A stretch of DNA of 64,000 nucleotides from Cryptococcus deneoformans JEC21 (Eukaryota > Basidiomycota > Tremellomycetes > Tremellales > Cryptococcaceae): NCBI RefSeq assembly GCF_000091045.1, contig NC_006685.1, positions 1,929,701-1,993,700 of the forward strand, in the 5' to 3' direction. The stretch's first letter is position 1. Every line of letters begins with the position of its first letter. Both the position numbers and the translations under genes were made by a program. Under the pieces are notes generated by a model. That model was not told the origin of the DNA and made no database searches. It worked only from the letters and a program-made list of their open reading frames with translations. Shown one piece after another: positions 30,982-44,326 of this stretch.

Positions 30982-31844
30982 TATGTGAGAATAATAGGTT
31001 AACTAGGGCTGTGAGAGCTGTAAGAGGTATAAGAAGGTCGAGAGCTGTGAAAAGCGTAAAGGTTGGGAATGGAAGAAGAGAGTCTGAAGAACAATTTTAC
31101 AACCTGGGTGGGCGTTTCTTATACTGTTTCTGGGCAGCAGAGAGCAGTGGGCAGTCTTGTGACGGTCTGCAGCGTTAGTTGGGAGGCGATGCCAACAGTA
31201 GCTGGGAGTATGGCTTGGTGTGACTTTTACCATCAACTTCTCCCTGCGACGTTATCCGCCATCGCTCTCTATATCGTCAGCTATTCCTCCAAACTTCCTC
31301 ATGATGGGTATCTACAGAATCCTCTCTTCCGTGGTTATCCGCCTGCGGTAGCATAAGCGTTTCATAATGCGTATTTTCAAAGATGCAAGACACTGAACAA
31401 GGAAGAGTTCGAAAGTGAAAAGGGTCGGTGTGATTTCTCACGCGCGAAGGCACCAAAGTAAGGCGCGTGACGAATGGCGAAGGCTGTCATTTTCCCAGGC
31501 TTTTGGCTTATCTAACTCCGTTTCCGTAGCCCAGACACCGCCGTGTGCGAGAATGGGGAAGCTGGGAATGATATAGCGTGTGTGCTGGAATCTTGATCAG
31601 GCAAGAAGGAGGGGGGCCTCGGCTATGGTGAGAAAGATGCCGATGGAGATGCTGCGGCGATGGTTGAGGATGCGCCTAGAGGCTGAGTCGAGCAATAGGC
31701 AATGATGCTGAGCGTAGAAAGTTAGTGTGACTTTTGACGATGACGATGCTGGGCAACAAGAGCCCGCCAATGGGGAGCGATGTTTGTCATTAGTGATAAA
31801 GATGATAAACTATGAAAACGGACCATTAGACAGTCGCATATGAC
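30982..31844. other. Upstream region of the cysteine-rich gene
   Basis: About 860 bp without a recognised gene. Purine-rich segments dominate (for example around 31560-31690). Confidence 0.35.
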
Positions 31845-32630
31845 TTAGGCAAAAATCATATTGTAGAGATCATCTGATGACCGAGAAGTCTGCATGACCG
31901 TTTCCCAATTCCTATCAAAGCAGTCAACCGGAGGTCGGGGGAAAGAAGTTGAATCGCTCCTGACTGGCATGACACACAGAGCGGGATATGGTACCAGTCC
32001 TGGCCGTTTTGAAGGAGGTAAAAAGGACATCTGAGTATACAAAGGGTTCCGCTATAGTGAAATCTGGGTAGACCAAATCATATCATTTTGATCACATAGC
32101 GGCGCAAACAAAGCCACTCACCTTGCCAACAGATATAGGACAAGGAAAGAGACTTTTATTGATGTCGCCCTCATGGCAGAAATCTTCGAGGATACGGGGC
32201 CTCCTTAACGTCACAAGTGCTCGAAAGCTCTGACTAATTCGCTCTTGCCCATATTGATCTTCCAATTGTCCTAACCTTCCTCAAGGTGGTGGTCACGCAT
32301 GATAAGCAGATACTTTACGGCGCTGTCGTCCAAGACAAACACTAGTCTCGGGCTTTTCCGACGAAGTTGGGGAAGAGATAAAATTCTGGGGCAACATTGC
32401 GTAGGGAATCTGGGACGAACAATCGCATTTTAACGAAGCTGGAGCTTGATACCTGTTAGAGGGAAGAGACGGCGGCGCAAGATAAAGTTGGGAAATGATT
32501 GAGGAGCCAGAAGGAATTCTGATATGCGGTTTCGAATCTGGTTCTCATTAAGCCAGATATACTTGAAGTCGAACTGATAAGCAAATGGAGCCTGACAAGG
32601 CAAGAGATTGTTTACATTGCAGCACGTGCT
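31845..32630 (-). pseudogene. Decayed uncharacterised gene
   Basis: Protein-like segments appear in order on the minus strand but in shifting frames. They are YQFDFKYIWLNENQIRNRIS and APQSFPNFILRRRLFPLT, then (after a 43-nt intron) DSLRNVAPEFYLFPNFVGKA, then after a 2-base shift RLVFVLDDSAVKYLLIMRDH, then after a further 1-base shift LGQLEDQYGQERISQSFRAL and LRRPRILEDFCHEGDINKSL. A donor GTGAGT at about 32122 leads to a last exon ending SSDDLYNMIFA. Two frameshifts indicate loss of function. I do not recognise the family. Confidence 0.45.
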
Positions 32631-33181
32631 CAATGCTGGCGTCCGTCGTAGCCTCTTTAACCACCAGTCACCACGCTTTGAAGGTGAGACAACTCACTTC
32701 TCGTGGTACCCTAGGCTCTTGCGCAGCTGCTTCGCGCAATTGATTAAAAACCAACAAGTCGTTGTCTTTATTCAAGGGCATCTAATGCTCTTCGTGAAGA
32801 ATGTTTTCGTCGCCGACTCCTTAATACTGTCAAGCATTAATTGAATTGTGAACTCCTCGACTCCCTCAATAAAGACACCGTTTGACCTTGCTCCTGACCC
32901 GGCGCATCCTGTGCTTCTCTTATGAGGACGTTCCCCTGATTTTTACTTGCAAAGTGTATCAATTTCCGCTTTACAAGAACAAGCAAGGCGTACGAAGATC
33001 ATTTATTACGGTGATGGTCTACATTCGCGGTCGCCCATATAATAATAGTGGTACATAGAAAATCGGCGACCGCCACCATGAGGACTTCTTGTCTCCGCGG
33101 ATGTGAGAGAAGAAGTCCCACTTCACGTTTTAGAAATGACGACAGACTCTCGACTTTCACAACCTCCAGTGCTTTTAAAGA
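32631..33181. other. Intergenic region upstream of POM152
   Basis: May include a first exon of the decayed gene on the minus strand (MPLNKDNDLLVFNQLREAAA, ending at a GTGAGT donor near 32698). The rest is the POM152 promoter. Confidence 0.35.
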
Positions 33182-36100
33182 ATGCCCCCAAAGTTAGGGA
33201 CGCCCATACGGCATCCCTCTGCGCCATCAACCCCAATGGCCGCACCACGGCCAGCAACAGTTATAATCCCAGCACCACCACCCGTCATCCCGACAAACCT
33301 CCTCGAACCCTCCGAACAACGCCTCTTCGTTGCCGCAATTTTCGGTCTCATAGAAATAACCAAACTCTGGGACACCTTCCTTCCAATATTTATCACTGAT
33401 CCCGATCCATCATGGTCGAGTTCATTGCGGATAAGCGGTGCAGAATCAGTCCTAGCGTGGACATTAGCAGAAGTTGGTATGATGTGGGCGGTCGGTATGC
33501 TGAGAATACCCTTGTTATCCCCCAGCTGGAAGCAGCTGGGGATCATTGGAGCACTGAGTCTGGGTGTGAACACAATTTGCTGGTTTTTGGTAGAACCCAG
33601 TAGGATGTTGGGTTATGTCAACATTGTTGGGACGGCAGCGTTAGGAGGGAACTGGTATTGGAATTGGTTCTATGCGCTCAGAAGATGGTATGAGCCACCT
33701 CATATCGAAGGTGTACATAAGATCCGTCTTCTTCCTTACAGGTAGGCTATCTCTTAAATAATGGATCAGATATTGACTAGTGTTCAGTACCGCAACTCTT
33801 AATCCGTTATCTCTCACATACTGTATACCGCCGGACGCCCCTCAGCCTTTATACATTCCTGTCATCTTCAACAATTCAATTCCCGAACAGGTTTCATATA
33901 AAATACGATCTCTCGATACGGGCCATACCACTGTTGAGAAAGTATACGGGAGTTCAATGAAGCGGTTGCCCACTCGTCCTCCGAGATTACGCATTACAGA
34001 TGGAGACGATGATGAGGATGGAGAGCTCGAGCTAGAGCCCGAGATCGACCCTCTTTCGGCACTTGTCCTTCAGTCCGGTGGAAGAGTTGTTGGTCACCCC
34101 AAGGATATTGACCCCTCTACTCTTCCTTCTGTCAAACCACACGATTCTATGTCTCTCGTCCCTCGCAATCTCGCTCCATCAGAAAACATCCTCTTCCTTA
34201 CTGTTAACAAACCTAGCGTCATCACTCTTTCAAATGTCATGGACAAGAAGGGTGATAAATTTCACATCACTCCCAGGCGTGAAGCCGTCATCATTGAGTG
34301 CCCCACTGGTGGTAAATTTGTTGAAGAGCACAGGGGCAAAGTAGTCCACAAACCCGAGAAACCCAAGTCTGCTGAGCTTCGATGTGTAGGAGATGAAGAG
34401 ATGGTGTACTTTCAAGCTCGTGGTGTTTCCCCTCTCAGGGTTGGATGGGAAAAGAAAAGCAAAGACAAGTCTGAGAATGGGTTTATTGAAGGTATCGATG
34501 ACGAGGTCGCACCTATTGATGATCTTGCGCTTGTCAGACGGGATCGCGTATCGAAGACTCACACTGTTCCTCTTCGAGTCACGCACAACGTCCCGGGAAC
34601 ACATACTTTATCCCTTACAACCGTTCATGATTCCTTGCACAACACCTACACGCCATCCGGTTACGCTACTCGACAGATCTACAATGTCATCCCTCGGCCT
34701 TCTATCAAGTTTAACTGTCAGGCACCATACCAACTCCTCCAAAACCAAACTATCTCCCTCCCTCTCGAGGTCCTTGTCAGCAGTCAACAGCTTGAAGAGC
34801 CAATTGAGCTCACCTACAGGTATACTTCCCCGGACGGCAAATCCTCCGATAAGAAGTTTGCTGTCAAGAACAAGAGAGAGCACCTATCTGTGAGCGAACC
34901 TGGAATATACAGCTTAATGGGCATTGAAGGTCCTTGTGCGGGTGAAGTGATGGAGCCTAGCAAGTGTGAGGTGCAAATGGTGCCCTTACCTAGTATGGAC
35001 ATGAGCGTCGAGACTTTACACGAATGGTATATTTTTCTCCGATAATATGTAGGGTCTGAAGCTAATAACGTGCCATCAAGTGCGATGGATGTTGGTGCGA
35101 CAGCCTCATTTGACTTTACAGGTTCCCCGCCTTTCAAGCTGGATTACACCGAACAGCGAAAGGGCGGACGAGCCAAGATTCTAAGTCAGATGTTTCAGTC
35201 ACACTACGGATCCATCGTTCTCCGTCCTGAGCAGGAAGGTATCTACACCTATGTGGGTTCTTTATCTTCGGGTGCTGTCTACGGAAAGCTAACGGATTGA
35301 TAAAGACCTTTACGGCATTGAGCGATGGGAAGTACAAAAAGGTCGCCGTGGATAAAGAGCCGATTCAGCAGACTGTGCATCCGTTGGCCAATGTTGAGAT
35401 TGTTGGAAATTCCAGGAGAAGGACTCTCTACTCTTGCTCTGGGGATGTGGTTGACATTGACATTGATGCTAGGGTGAGTTGTTTGTCAATACGAACGTCT
35501 GAAAATTACTTATGGCGTGTAACAGGGCATCGCACCTCTTAAACTCACATACCTCACCTCCTACTCAACCCACTCATCCAATACCACCCTTCCCCTTTCC
35601 CTTGGCCGATCGCGCCTGTCTGTCCCCGTTCCATCTACACTCTCATCCACTTCTGGTGCTTCGGGTAAACTTAATATCGCCCTCTTGGCTATCGAGGATG
35701 GTAATGGTTGTATTCGCAAGTTGACGAACCCCGGCGTTGAGGTGGATATAAAGAGGGAGAAGCCAACGGGTAGGATGGCAAAGACAGGAAAGGCCGTGGT
35801 GACTCAGGGAGAGATCGTGAAAGTACCTCTGAGGTTGACTGGGGAGGCGCCATGGGATGTGACTTACTCGAGTGATGGAAAGGAGTTTACTCTCAAAGTG
35901 AGGGACCCGAATAGCGAATTGAGCTTGAAGGATAAGGGAGTTTATCGACTTGTCAAGGTATATTGTGGTCTTGAAAATATGTAGAGTTATAACTGACAGA
36001 CTTTCGATAGGTCAAGGACTCTCATTGCCCTGGCACTGTTTTGTCTGGAGACTCTTCTTTCGAGATAGACTTCAAGCCACACCCTGTGGTCAGTCTTCAA

Positions 36101-37479
36101 GCATCCGGCCTGATTTCCCACGTCGTTACTGGTTCCGGGAATGTGTACCAGCACAGAGGTCTTTGTGCCGGGCAAGAAGATCAAGCCGCCCTCAAGTTCG
36201 CGGGTCAAGCGCCTTTCGAGCTCGGATACCGTCACACGTCTGGTGGACGTACTTCCAGGCATGTCCTCAAGAGTGCTCAGGAGATTGGTATCCTTCATCT
36301 CTCTACAGAACCTGGATCTCATCGGTACGACTTTTTGTCTCTTGCCGATGGCAACTATCCCAAGACGGATGTGTCCATCACTCTGGAGCATGAGGTGTTT
36401 GGCCGACCTAGTGCAAGCTTTGTGAAGCATAGTAGTCGAGCGCTCTGTCTCGACTCTACTCTTGAAACGGATGCAAAGATCTTACTCAAGGGTCAGGGCC
36501 CCTGGATCCTTAGCCTATCTGTGCGTAAACCCGCTTCCACCTCCATCACCACGCACAGTGTCACCACTGCCAATCCCGAATGGACAGTTTCTCTCCCACA
36601 AGTTCTGGAGGACATTGGGAGATATGAAGTGACAATTATCAAGGTGGAAGATGTGAGTGGCTGTGAGTGGGTATCGGGGGAAACGGATGAATTGAGAAGT
36701 GTGGTGGAGGTTGTGGAAAGTGCGAGGATCGTGCCGGTGGATGAGAAGGAAGATTTGTGTGTGGGTGATAGTTTGGATTTCTTGTTACAGGGTAAAGCGC
36801 CCTGGACTATTGAGTTAGTGTTTGTGCTTCTTTTTGATACGTTTATGCTAATCGCTGGGTGTAGATATGCGTGGAAAGGCAAGGATCACAAGGTCACCAG
36901 TTCGGCGTCCAGGTTCTCGAGATTTGCAGAGAAGGCAGGCAAATTTGAGGTCAAATCTGTTGCACTTAGGGGTGATCGAGTGAGCATTCCACAAAGATGA
37001 TCAGATGTGTGATTGGAGGCTGATGTAGGTGATATTCAGTGCAAGCGCCAGGTTGAAGGGATGGTACGAACCGTTCACGCGTTGCCTTCTGCAAGAATTA
37101 CCTCAGGTGAAAATGATTTGAGAGAAGGTGAGTGTGTATTTCTTGATACATTTCGTCAATCGTTCGAGCTAATTGTGTTATCAGGCGACGAGCCCGCTGT
37201 GTTCCGTGTGCACTTTACGGGTACTGCACCTTTCTCCTTTACGTATACCCGCAGTGAACAGATTGGTTCAAAGCACAAGGTTGTCGAAACTCAAGTGCGT
37301 TGTATTCACTATATTTGAAATGTGCTTTACGCTGATAGCTTTCGTATTTTTTGCAGACTATAACGGATATCATGGACAGTAATTATGCGATTTCCAGCTC
37401 ATTGCCTGGTGATTATGCGGTCACATCCGTTTCCGACAAGTTCTGCAGATACCCGCCGTTATCGAGGAGCAAGGAGTAG
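33182..37479 (+). CDS. POM152: Nucleoporin POM152
   Basis: Integral membrane ring component of the nuclear pore complex. Exon 1 has a Pro-rich cytosolic start (MPPKLGTPIRHPSAPSTPMA) and three hydrophobic segments (RLFVAAIFGLIEITKLWDTF; VLAWTLAEVGMMWAVGML; LGIIGALSLGVNTICWFLVE). These anchor a long luminal part made of repeated Ig-like beta domains, for example LTYRYTSPDGKSSDKKFAVK, FDFTGSPPFKLDYTEQRKGG, RLTGEAPWDVTYSSDGKEFT, KFAGQAPFELGYRHTSGGR and FTGTAPFSFTYTRSEQIGSK. The recurring G-x-x-P-F/W-x-hydrophobic-x-Y pattern is the POM152 hallmark. About nine introns. The end reads TSVSDKFCRYPPLSRSKE. A segment of this gene was duplicated to 28603-29564. Confidence 0.92.
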
Positions 37480-37596
37480 ATTAAAGAAGCGCAAAGTTCT
37501 TTCATTGATGGCGGAACGAAGTCCACATGCATTGCATTAATATTGTTCTTGTAATCGGATACAACAGGAAGATAAAATGGACACTGTAATGTTGCT

Positions 37597-39157
37597 CTAT
37601 GTTGATGCCGCAATGAGATCTTTGAACATCGTAATGGAAATAGAGAGAAGCTGAGGGTATTCGACTTCGGTCACCGAGGGTGTTTGGAGAGCAATCTCTT
37701 TAAATAACTCTTTGATAAGGTCTTCTAATGGCTTGAGCATTGCTTCAAAGGCTGCTCAGCGTTTTTATATCAAAAAGTTCAAGTCGAATATGACACTTAC
37801 CTTCCCCTTCTGTATCTTCAACCCCTTTCCTTTCTTGACATTGCGCCCATAATCTACTTAAAATGTTCAGTACCTGCCCTCTCCATCTAGATAACCTCTC
37901 CGTAGACCTTATTGTACGCATGAGATGCAATAATGCGGTGAGGTTAGAATTATAATGTGGAATGACGGGCGGCGTAGGCGGGTACTGGATTGGATCGAGA
38001 AGATGGGGAATGATACTCTGGCATTGAACGTCAGTATGGAAAGAAAAAAGGAGAAGGAATCTAATTACCTTGAGCCAACGTACAATACCAGGTCCGAGGA
38101 GATCGCACATGATTATCAACTCTTTTGCTAGACCCACCGATACTTTACCCTCAATGCCAGATGGTGCATACACCCAGCCTTGGACAAAATGTTTTTCCAT
38201 GATCTCTCCGTATAGTTCAGTCCGTTTTTGATCAGGAAGATTGGTATGCTCAATGAGATGGAGGGTTATGGGTAACACCTTGTACACTGGTGGGTTAGGA
38301 TGGAGGGAGAGGGTGTGAATGAGTGATTTGAGCAGGAGCGCATCAAGTCCCATGCGGCGCAAGACGGCTGAGTCAAGCTTGAACACCCAGCTTTCCAGCA
38401 CAGCCGCTCCAGTTTCCCTCCAAGAGGGCTCGTAATCATCCATCATAACCAATGTAGGAGGAAGTACCAGGCCAAGGTTCTTCTCCACCTCGCCTGGGGT
38501 CAGTCTGGAGGCACACCAACGGAGGATGTTGTGTGCGCCCCAGCCAGCAGCTGATTTGAAGGGTTGGATCTCATGCATATCCATGTTGGCATCTTTACCT
38601 CCAGTTGGAGTTTTGAGGGGTCTCGAAGCAGAGGAAAGGGAGGGGTGGGGTGCAAAGTACGGGCGAAGAGTGGGGAGGAGGTTCAATGGGAGAGAAGAGG
38701 GTAGATGAGGCGAGATGTCTGCAAAGATTAGTGACGCCTTATCATTATTTTCCAGACTTACCATTTATACTGTTGCACATCTCTGTGGATGACCAGGAGT
38801 CGATACCATGTAGTCTTATGATATTTCCAAGTATTCTGATCTGGTTATCGGTCGATACTTCGTCCCAGCCCCAATCCGTTTCGATTTCTTTGATTTTTGG
38901 CGCCATTTCTTTGACAATTTGCAGAGATTTAATTTTATAAGGCTTCAGCCCAAGTTCTTAAAGGTATTTTAGCTGCTGCACAGAACAATTAGAATACATG
39001 ACTCACCATCCACTTGCTTCATGAAGCCTGACACAAGGGTATCAGGCAGCGCAAGATCTTTCGAGAGCTTGACAAGGCCCTGCAGGAGCTCTTCCAGGGA
39101 GCTCCCAATGTATCCTGAGCCTCCAGCGTCGGGGTCTATCTCCTCTACTATCGCCAT
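37597..39157 (-). CDS. TTI2: TTI2-like protein (TELO2-interacting, TTT complex)
   Basis: All-helical HEAT-repeat-like protein of about 470 residues. The start MAIVEEIDPDAGGSGYIGSS is acidic. A second exon gives LQIVKEMAPKIKEIETDWGW and LGNIIRLHGIDSWSSTEM. The large exon contains SAAGWGAHNILRWCASRLTP, VLPPTLVMMDDYEPSWRETG (the strongest match to Tti2 proteins), LHLIEHTNLPDQKRTELYGE and KELIIMCDLLGPGIVRWLKS. The last exon, after a GTAAGT intron, gives AFEAMLKPLEDLIKELFKEI and ends FKDLIAAST. Tti2 works with Tel2 and Tti1 as an Hsp90-linked chaperone for PIKK kinases. The assignment rests on pattern memory; another HEAT protein is possible. It is convergent with POM152. Confidence 0.55.
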
Positions 39158-39418
39158 TTGCGGTCCTAGTTAGCGTTTATAGAAGTATAGATAACTTGAC
39201 AAAGGAAATGGAGGCATCACCGTTACTGTTTTGACTTGCAGTTTTCCCACGGTCGCTCTGACGGGCCATCCACGTAACGAGATCTGCCAGGCTATTCTCT
39301 CTTTCCAAACCAAAACTCCATACTTTTTCTCGCCAAACACATATCATTCGCCCTCAGGGCGTCTATCTACACCTCATTTACGGATAATCCGGAAATATTC
39401 CGTTGCAACGATACTGCA

Positions 39419-42400
39419 ATGTCAACTAGACGTTCCTCCGCTGGTCCGGTACACTACCCATCCGCCCCCGGCTTCCCTCTACCTCAGTCCCCATCATCAT
39501 CCTTTCTTTCCAACCATGTACCATCATATTCCATCCCACCGCCATCTATCCCTGAGTTTGATAAGCATCTATCTAGTAAGAGCTCGTACACTCCGAGTAT
39601 TGCTCCGAGCGTCGCTGGCACTTCCACAGGGACTGTGTTAGGACGTGCCAGCGGACCGGGACGAAAGCGCAAACAGAAAGAGACAAACGAGAAAAGCGCG
39701 GATAGCAAAGAAGACTGGGCCGATATTGAACCAGACGAGGTGTTTAGACGGTTGCCGGTGCGCGAGGTGAAACGAGTGGAAGCGAAGATGAGGAGCGAAG
39801 CGCTCAATAAACAGTCAGAACTTCGAGCGATGGTTGGGTAAGTTCTTGCATGATTTGCTTATACGGAAGCTAACATCTTCATCAGAGCACGATACCGAGA
39901 CCTCTTGACATCTGCTACTCAAATCACCTCCCTTCGATCTTCTTCCCTCCGTCTTTCAGAAAACCTCAAACAAATAGTTCAGTCATGCCAGAACCCGGAA
40001 CCTGCTGCTGAAAACGACGCAGAGAATGCCTCAATTCAAAGCCAAGGTGAAGAATTCGTTCAAATGCTTCCTGTGGCATCCCACATGAAGCTATTACTTG
40101 ACGCTCCCGAAGCGCTATACGCCTATCTCTCTCATGGGTCTTACCTCAACTCAGCATTCCTGTGGCTTATCGCACGTGTAGTCAAGGAAGGCCTTGCGAA
40201 CATGCCTGAAGATGCCAGCCGGCTGTATCTTCCCCTGATGCAGAAACAATGGGAAAACATTGCACCCCTCAGGAACCAGATCTCACAACGAGCTTCGTCG
40301 TCTTTGCGGGTATGGGAAAAGGCAGAGCCTCGAACGACGTGCGAGGCACTATTGTCTGTTATCCTTCTCGATAACCTGCCATTATCTGAGGCTCTCACAC
40401 TTCTTCTTTCTCAACGAAGCAAAGCCCTTCGAGAGATCCTTCACCATCCTTCGTCTCCCCAAACGTCAAACAAAACACGCCCCAGAGCAGGCTCTCGTGC
40501 GCAACCGCCTACTGCCATCCGAGAAAGCATCACTCGTACCCTTCTTGATGCTTTACGCTGTATGCTTGAGACAGCTTCCGCTGCCCGTCTTATCTTTGAT
40601 AAGCGCAAAGATACAGAGGGCAACGGGAAGGCAAATGAGAATGGTGAGAGCATGCTCGATGAGATGATCCGTCTTGTTCAGAAGGGCGAAGCTATCCCAA
40701 CTGCCACCACCACCACATCTCATCCTATGCCTCATAGACGTAACTCTGGTTCTAGCGCCGCTGCCAACACAAGTCAACGCCGCGCCTCTCGACTCGTCTC
40801 CATCTCACTCCCCATGCCCCCTGCTACCTCTACTTCCGCACTCTCTCGGCCACCTGTATCGACACCTGAGATTTTATCTCACCTCCCAGCCTCTCAAATC
40901 CTCCTTAGACATTTGCCAACCGAGATCACAGGCTTTACCCCCTTTATCACCCCCTCTGCGCCACCACACCTGTCTGAAACGCTAAGGACTTGGCAGGCCG
41001 AATGCGTGGGAGTTTTGAAAGATGCCTTGCCTAGCTGGCTGGAAGATCTGAAGAGTGTATCAGACATATGGCATGTGAGAGGATCCCTTATTGACCTCCT
41101 GGAGAAGCAAAAGCAGACGCAGACGGCAACCTCCGGAGAAAAGGAGAGGATAATTCAGGACGAGCTGGAGGAAGAATGGAGTCGCCGGATCAAGGCTATT
41201 TGGGATGAGAAGCTTTCGAATGTAGTCAACGATGTCGACCGTCTTGTAAAAGAGGGGGTGGAAAAGGTGTACAGACAGGACGACGAGGAACACCCTGAAG
41301 GATTATTGTTCACCGATCTTGCTTTACCATTCGAGAACACCTCATTCACTCTTTCATCCGCGTCCTTATTATCGGATCCACCTCTATCCACCAGCACAGC
41401 CACAAATTTAAACAAAACCGATCCCTTCGTGACCTTCCGTGCTACCATCCAGAAACGTATAGCCCGTCGAACATCGGTCCTGGACGAAACCCTCTCTTCC
41501 CTCGAAGCGAGTGCGAAGAGCATACAACATGATAATGTCGCGCACCCCTCCCCTGCCTCTTCTCCCTCTGCTGGGAAGGGTCTCCCGGAAGAACTTTACA
41601 AAGCTTATGGAGAAAAGGTCAAAGGAACGCTGGATGAGTTGGTGAAGAAGCTGGATAAGATGCTTGGTAGTGTTGAAGAGATGATTTCGGCGGCTGCAGC
41701 TGAGGATGGGGAAGGAAATCAAGGGAAACTGAGGGAAAAGGAGGTGGAAGGAGAGGTGTATGTAGGACGGGTGGCGTTGCATCTTGCGAAGAGGAGCATG
41801 TTTTTACAAGACCTCTCCGGAGTGGATCTTCAAGGTGAGTAATTTTTCCCCTCGATTCTTTTTACTCATTTCTCATCACTCTTTTTTTTCTTACATGCAG
41901 ACACTACCACCTACAAGGGCGAGAACATTGTATCCGCTCTACTTCAGGTTCATACCAAATCTACAAAAAAATGGAAGACAGCCGCCATTCGTGAAGCGCT
42001 CAGGAAGCTTGATCCATTGTTCAGCGAGTATAGAGGTCCGCAGGAGATTAGGGCTAATTGGCAAGGTACGTTTTTCCCATTCTATCGCCTCTGGCTGTCA
42101 CTGAACAAAAGGTATGGTTTCGCTAGGGGCATATCCAACAACTCCGTCTGGGGAAATCATGGTCGCACTTCAATCACTTTGTGACGCTTCGAAAGCACTT
42201 GGTATCCCACCCCCTTCTCTTCCTGCATCCTACGCGCCCATGTCTGGTAAAAGTGAAGAAGAGAAATGGAAAGGGGATGTGGTAGACGATTTGGTAAAGG
42301 GTTTTGTACAAGAGGTGAGGGAGTTGAAGGGATGGGAGAGGATGTTGATTTGGGAGGGAGAGGGAGAAAAGAATGAGCCGATGGAGGTGGAGGAAGGAAA

Positions 42401-42971
42401 GCCGGAAGAAAAAGAGGGAAAGACGGAGGATAAGGGAGAGAAAACGGAGGAGGAGCAAGAAGAGAGAAAAGAAGAGGAAGAGAGCACGGGAAAAGGGGGA
42501 AAGGAGGAGAAAGAAGACTCACAATCTCGAACCCCCAGACCATTTACCCAACCTTCTCAAGGCCCCGAATCCCTCCTCCAATCCGTCCTCGACCTGTCCT
42601 TCCTCAACCTCATTGCCAACCAACCCGATCACACTTCGAACCTCGTTTCCAGAATCCCTGTCGAACATGCAGAGTTCAAAGAAAGACTCCAAGTAATTCT
42701 CGAAGAATCTTTGAAGAGAGTGCAGCTCCTCATCTATCCCATTGTCTCGCACCTTCCCGTTTCCGTTATTTCCTCCTCTTCCCCAGAACCATCAACAGCA
42801 AGATCGGGGGCTGGGGTGGGATATCATCGTAATAGCTACGACAATAATCGTATTCTCTTGCGGTTCGGCCCGCCCGACAGTAATAAGCCTGGGACAACAG
42901 CAGAGTTTAAAAGCCCGTTGGTGGTTGCTAAGCCTGGCAAGAGGATGGGATTATTGAGTGTCGATGATTAG
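39419..42971 (+). CDS. COG1: Conserved oligomeric Golgi complex subunit 1
   Basis: Vesicle-tethering factor for retrograde traffic within the Golgi. The N-terminus is Ser/Pro-rich; then DWADIEPDEVFRRLPVREVK and VEAKMRSEALNKQSELRAMV form the conserved Vps51/COG1 helical start. After a short intron the large exon continues with ARYRDLLTSATQITSLRSSS and HMKLLLDAPEALYAYLSHGS, the typical COG1 block (length/deletion of first region as in other fungi). Helices run through to WTSRIPVEHAEFKERLQVIL-like sequence and a final FGPPDSNKPGTTAEF. There are introns near 41835-41900 and 42066-42112. A strongly charged Glu/Lys insert (42355-42530) looks disordered. Total about 1,120 residues, longer than animal COG1 mainly because of inserts. 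Confidence 0.85.
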
Positions 42972-43523
42972 TAATATCTACAGATGACATGTTCCTCGTG
43001 CCGATTGTTTTTAGCTCTCGGTGTTTTTGGTGTTTTTTTTTTGGCACTTTTGCATGAATTACATTGCATATTTTACTGTTTTAAGTGTCTTGAAACTGAA
43101 CTGCTCCGTTATATTCTCCTTCATCAGACCGTCATTCGAGATTACCGCATAGGGCATTAGGCTTCCCTTGTCTGATTAACAATGCCTTTTCTTTTTGTTC
43201 TCCAAAGTAATGAAGGGGCCACCTGAAAATGAAATCACCATGGCTAAGGTTGCTGCCCTGAGAGTGCGCTGAATAGTTAAGTATGATTCAGAAAGGAACT
43301 GAGCGTACAGCCGTGAAGACTGGTGCATACGAAGACTTCTTTCTGGTCTGTTCAGCTAAGATTAGTGAAAATTGTTCCTGCGAAACCTACGAAACGATAT
43401 ATTCTGCTTTAAACCTCTTCGATTAGCCCATTTCAGATGATGGTATAGCATGTCTATTAAAGATCTACGGGGTATAATATGCAGGGTATATCTTGTAATG
43501 ATTGATGTTGTAATACAAATAAT
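42972..43523. other. Convergent 3' intergenic region
   Basis: About 550 bp between the COG1 stop and the CGI121 stop. T-rich tract (43027-43042) and AT-rich 3' flank. No gene recognised. Confidence 0.4.
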
Positions 43524-44326
43524 CTATATGACGTTCTTGATGGCAACGGTGCTGATAACTGCTGTCCGTTTCTTTTCGACCATATCCGCCGTCTTGAGAG
43601 CATTCAGCTCATTGAGTTTGTATATCTACAATCATCTCATCAATTTTCGCCTTCAACATCACTTAACAGCGAGACTCACCTTATCCACCCTCGCCCAATC
43701 AGTCCCCTCACTAATTCCTTCCCACCCGATCAACTCCCCCTCTACAACATTCTTCATCGCCTCATACACTTCCTCCACCCTATCTCCTCGTTTCCCAAAC
43801 TTTACCACAGCCAGGTTGGTAGTAATGTCAGATACACCGTGTCGCCGAATAGAGTCAGTAATGTTATTGTTTGGCGAGAGAAGGAGGAGCAGTTCGGAGT
43901 GGAGGTTGTGTGACCGTGTCTTGGGTTGTCGAGTTTCGGAGGAAGATGAAAGAGAAAGAGAAGAAACATCCGGATCGGCGATGTCAGAGAGGGGAGGAGG
44001 ATCGGTAGGAGCAGGACCAGTAGAAGGAAAGGCATAGAGGAGTGTTGAGAGGATAGCGATTAAGAGATGTTCTTTCGAGACCAACTAATACCAAAGAGTT
44101 GCGTCAGCTTTAACCGGGTCAAAAGGATAAGGGAGAGACGGACCAAGTTAGCCTCTACAAACCCAAAGTCAACCTCTTCCCTTGCCTTGTCGCCCTCTGG
44201 GCCGGTCATTTGGGACGCTTCGATGAGCCGTTTTCTGATCTGAGGCGCGTTGGTGACATTCTTGAAAAGCGCAATGTGGATATTGCTGTACTCTGGTGGA
44301 AATGCGGGGTAAGCATATGTCTCCAT
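43524..44326 (-). CDS. CGI121: EKC/KEOPS complex subunit CGI121
   Basis: Small partner of the Bud32 kinase in the KEOPS complex, which makes threonylcarbamoyl-adenosine on tRNAs and also affects telomeres. The start METYAYPAFPPEYSNIHIAL matches the family exactly. Then come NAPQIRKRLIEASQMTG and DFGFVEANLVLVSKEHLLIA, joined across an intron (CGI121 signature), HNLHSELLLLLSPNNNITDS, IRRHGVSDITTNLAVVKFG and a last exon IYKLNELNALKTADMVEKKR ending IKNVI. I placed the start at the Met beginning this block; an upstream in-frame Met at 44401 would add 25 residues that are not typical. Confidence 0.92.

Noticed and set aside
42157..42543. Minus-strand Pro/Leu/Ser-rich frames
   Set aside because: Antisense shadow of the Glu/Lys-rich COG1 insert.
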